Assembly (NCBI GenBank): GCA_022825855.1
Contig: JAJDWB010000007.1
Coordinates: forward strand, 62,001-126,000
Origin: Dehalococcoidia bacterium
Lineage (GTDB): Bacteria > Chloroflexota > Dehalococcoidia > Bin125
Direction of reading: 5' to 3'
Length of the DNA: 64,000 nucleotides
Shown here one piece after another: positions 62,645 through 64,000 of this stretch (position 1 is its first letter; each line of letters begins with the position of its first letter). The translations under genes and the position numbers were made by a program. The notes under the pieces were generated by a model that saw only the letters and a program-made list of their open reading frames with translations, was not told the DNA's origin and ran no database searches.

Positions 62645-63676
62645 GTGCCTGACTCAATGATGACCGAGCACGGCGTGTTGCCGATTGCGCTGGGCGATAA
62701 CTGGGCGTATGCGCTGCCGACCTCGGACGGGGTGATCCTGATTGACGCGGGGCCGGACTATGACGGGGCCTGGGATGCGCTGGTGGCGCAGCTCGACGCG
62801 GCGGGGCTGGACATCGCCGACGTTCAGTACGTGGCGATCACGCATGCGCACATCGACCACTGCGGGCTGGCGTTCCGCTGGCAGGAGGCGGGAGTGACGG
62901 TCGCCGCCTCGGAGCTGGAGGCGCAGTCGTTCCTGCACGGGCGCAACATCATCGGCTACCAGACGCAGTACGTGTTCGAGCACATGCGTCGCGTGGGCGT
63001 GCCGGAGGAGCGGATCACGGGCTTCATCGAGGCGCGCGAGCGGATGCGTCAGGCCTATCGATCGGGAGACAACACCGGCGGCGGCGTGCGCCGGGAGCGG
63101 TGGCCGGGACTGATCCGGGGCACGCCGTTCCGCGCCGACGAGGAGTTGAGCGACGGAGCCGAGATTCGGCTCGGAGACAGGCGGGTGGTGCTGATCTCGG
63201 CGCCGGGCCACACGCCGGGCAACTGCGTGTTCTACGAACCTGATACCGGCGCCCTGTTCAGCGGGGACCAGGTGATTCCGGGGCTCAACTCGAATCCCGG
63301 CTGGCACTTCGACATCTCGGTCGAGCCTCCCGCGCGGTTCCGCAGCCTGCCTGCCTTTGCCGAGTCGCTGGAGCGGATCGAGGCGCTCGATGTCCGCTAT
63401 CTCTACCCGGGCCACCGCGAGCCGTCGGACGAGGTGGCGGCAGAGATCGAGCGGGTGCGGCGGCATCACCGCAAGCGGCAGGGACAGCTTCGGGAGATGC
63501 TCGACGCCGGGCCGAAGTCGCCGTACGAGTTGCTGATGGCGATGTTCAGCCGGCTGCCGGATCGTCGATTGTGGCAGGCGCTGGCCGAAGTCACCGGCCA
63601 CATTGACGCGCTCGTGGTGCGTGGTGAGGCGACGGAGACCGAGACCGATGGTCTGCTGACGATCCGGCTGGTCTGA
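62645..63676 (+). CDS. Metallo-beta-lactamase-fold hydrolase
   Basis: 343 residues from GTG 62645 (ATG 62657 is an alternative). Metal motif THAHIDHCGL, later His in SAPGHTPGNC and Asp in FSGDQVIPGL, and His in YPGHREPSDE. A C-terminal helical extension (RKRQGQLREMLDAGPKSP) resembles the LACTB2-like/glyoxalase II relatives. Likely hydrolyses a thioester, lactone or RNA end; substrate unknown. 4 bp after the flotillin stop, so probably co-transcribed. Confidence 0.88.
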   Translation: MPDSMMTEHGVLPIALGDNWAYALPTSDGVILIDAGPDYDGAWDALVAQLDAAGLDIADVQYVAITHAHIDHCGLAFRWQEAGVTVAASELEAQSFLHGRNIIGYQTQYVFEHMRRVGVPEERITGFIEARERMRQAYRSGDNTGGGVRRERWPGLIRGTPFRADEELSDGAEIRLGDRRVVLISAPGHTPGNCVFYEPDTGALFSGDQVIPGLNSNPGWHFDISVEPPARFRSLPAFAESLERIEALDVRYLYPGHREPSDEVAAEIERVRRHHRKRQGQLREMLDAGPKSPYELLMAMFSRLPDRRLWQALAEVTGHIDALVVRGEATETETDGLLTIRLV

Positions 63677-63680
63677 GTCG

Positions 63681-64000
63681 TTACAGCCGCCGGTAGACCC
63701 CTGAGGAACCGGTCATCAGCTCGCCCAGAGCGGCGCGGCGGATGAGGGTGAGCGCCGAGGTAACGGCCCTGGCCTTGATCGCGGCGCGGGTCTGGGCAAA
63801 GGTGTAGCCCGTTGCGTAACTCTCGCCGGCCGTCTCGATGCCGAGGCAGACGGCGCCGACCGGCTGTCCGCCGTGCGGCTCGGGTCCGGCGACGCCGGTG
63901 ATGCCGACGCCGATGTCGGCGTCGAACTGGCGGCGCACGGCGCCGGCCATCGCGGCGGCCGTCTCGTTGGAGACGACGCCGTGCTCGTCGATGACCGCAG
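63681..64000 (-). CDS. pncC: Nicotinamide-nucleotide amidohydrolase PncC/CinA C-terminal domain (5' end beyond the window)
   Basis: About 106 C-terminal residues are visible (AVIDEHGVVSNETAAAMAGA at the edge, then IGVGITGVAGPEPHGGQPVG and VCLGIETAGESYATGYTF). These match the CinA C-terminal/PncC domain, which deamidates nicotinamide mononucleotide to nicotinic acid mononucleotide. The catalytic Ser segment at the N-terminus lies outside the window, as does any CinA N-terminal domain. It is convergent with the MBL-fold gene, 4 bp apart. Confidence 0.88.
   Translation of the reverse strand, partial: AVIDEHGVVSNETAAAMAGAVRRQFDADIGVGITGVAGPEPHGGQPVGAVCLGIETAGESYATGYTFAQTRAAIKARAVTSALTLIRRAALGELMTGSSGVYRRL

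Overview
The window is GC-rich, densely packed, mostly operonic DNA from a free-living bacterium. No rRNA, tRNA, CRISPR array, transposase or integrase was recognised. The housekeeping genes (F-type ATP synthase operon, gyrA, murA, an mreB-like gene, rex, pyrF) and the catabolic repertoire (three luciferase-like flavin oxidoreductases, two enolase-superfamily enzymes, MaoC, nitroreductase, sulfatase with its maturase, two dehalogenases, tungsten aldehyde oxidoreductase) suggest a Chloroflexota lineage of the SAR202/Dehalococcoidia type. That assignment is inference from gene content and the style of the ATP synthase c subunit; no phylogeny was run.

Layout. 1-9.5 kb: a fluoroacetate-dehalogenase-like hydrolase cut by the left edge, an acetoacetate-decarboxylase-like protein, a flavin oxidoreductase, a small XRE-leader-like protein divergent from a PD-(D/E)XK nuclease-like protein, a 37-codon mini-gene, gyrA, a gamma-glutamylcyclotransferase-like protein, an aldo/keto reductase and rex. 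9.5-20.5 kb (minus strand): atpZ-B-E-F-H-A-G, a HAD phosphatase, atpD-C, then murA and mreB. 20.5-24.2 kb: bifunctional nuclease, MFS exporter, pyrF, and divergent comB. 24.2-47 kb: a catabolic region with an amidohydrolase, VapBC, a minus-strand run (haloalkane dehalogenase, two DinB-like proteins, thioesterase, SDR, hydrolase-cyclase fusion, zinc-type URO-D methyltransferase), VOC, nitroreductase, MaoC, two enolase-superfamily enzymes flanking a D-aminoacylase-like amidohydrolase, and a plus-strand run amidase / formylglycine-generating enzyme / sulfatase / quinone reductase. 47-57 kb: small membrane proteins, aldehyde ferredoxin oxidoreductase, a helix-turn-helix protein with a repeat-derived tail, and three tandem MFS exporters. 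57-64 kb: MscS channel, CDGSH protein, flavin oxidoreductase, an NfeD protease-flotillin pair, a metallo-beta-lactamase-fold hydrolase, and pncC cut by the right edge.

Most notable. (1) The ATP synthase a subunit carries an acidic insertion of about 250 residues in the loop between its second and third membrane helices. (2) Two intergenic loci each carry TACAAT, exactly 46 nt of spacing to an ATG, a Shine-Dalgarno and a 37-codon frame with matching sequence, ending in a phased ~10-nt repeat. A third locus shares the repeat module, and a related repeat has been translated into the tail of a helix-turn-helix protein. (3) Three essential targets or enzymes carry unusual key residues: MurA has Asp in place of the fosfomycin-target Cys, GyrA has a rewritten quinolone-determining region, and the MreB-like protein has lost both ATPase acids. 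(4) A hydrolase-adenylyl cyclase fusion has Tyr at the hydrolase nucleophile position. Several extragenic palindromic repeat families are scattered through the window; one copy sits in frame in a gene and another supplies the ribosome-binding purines of a gene.
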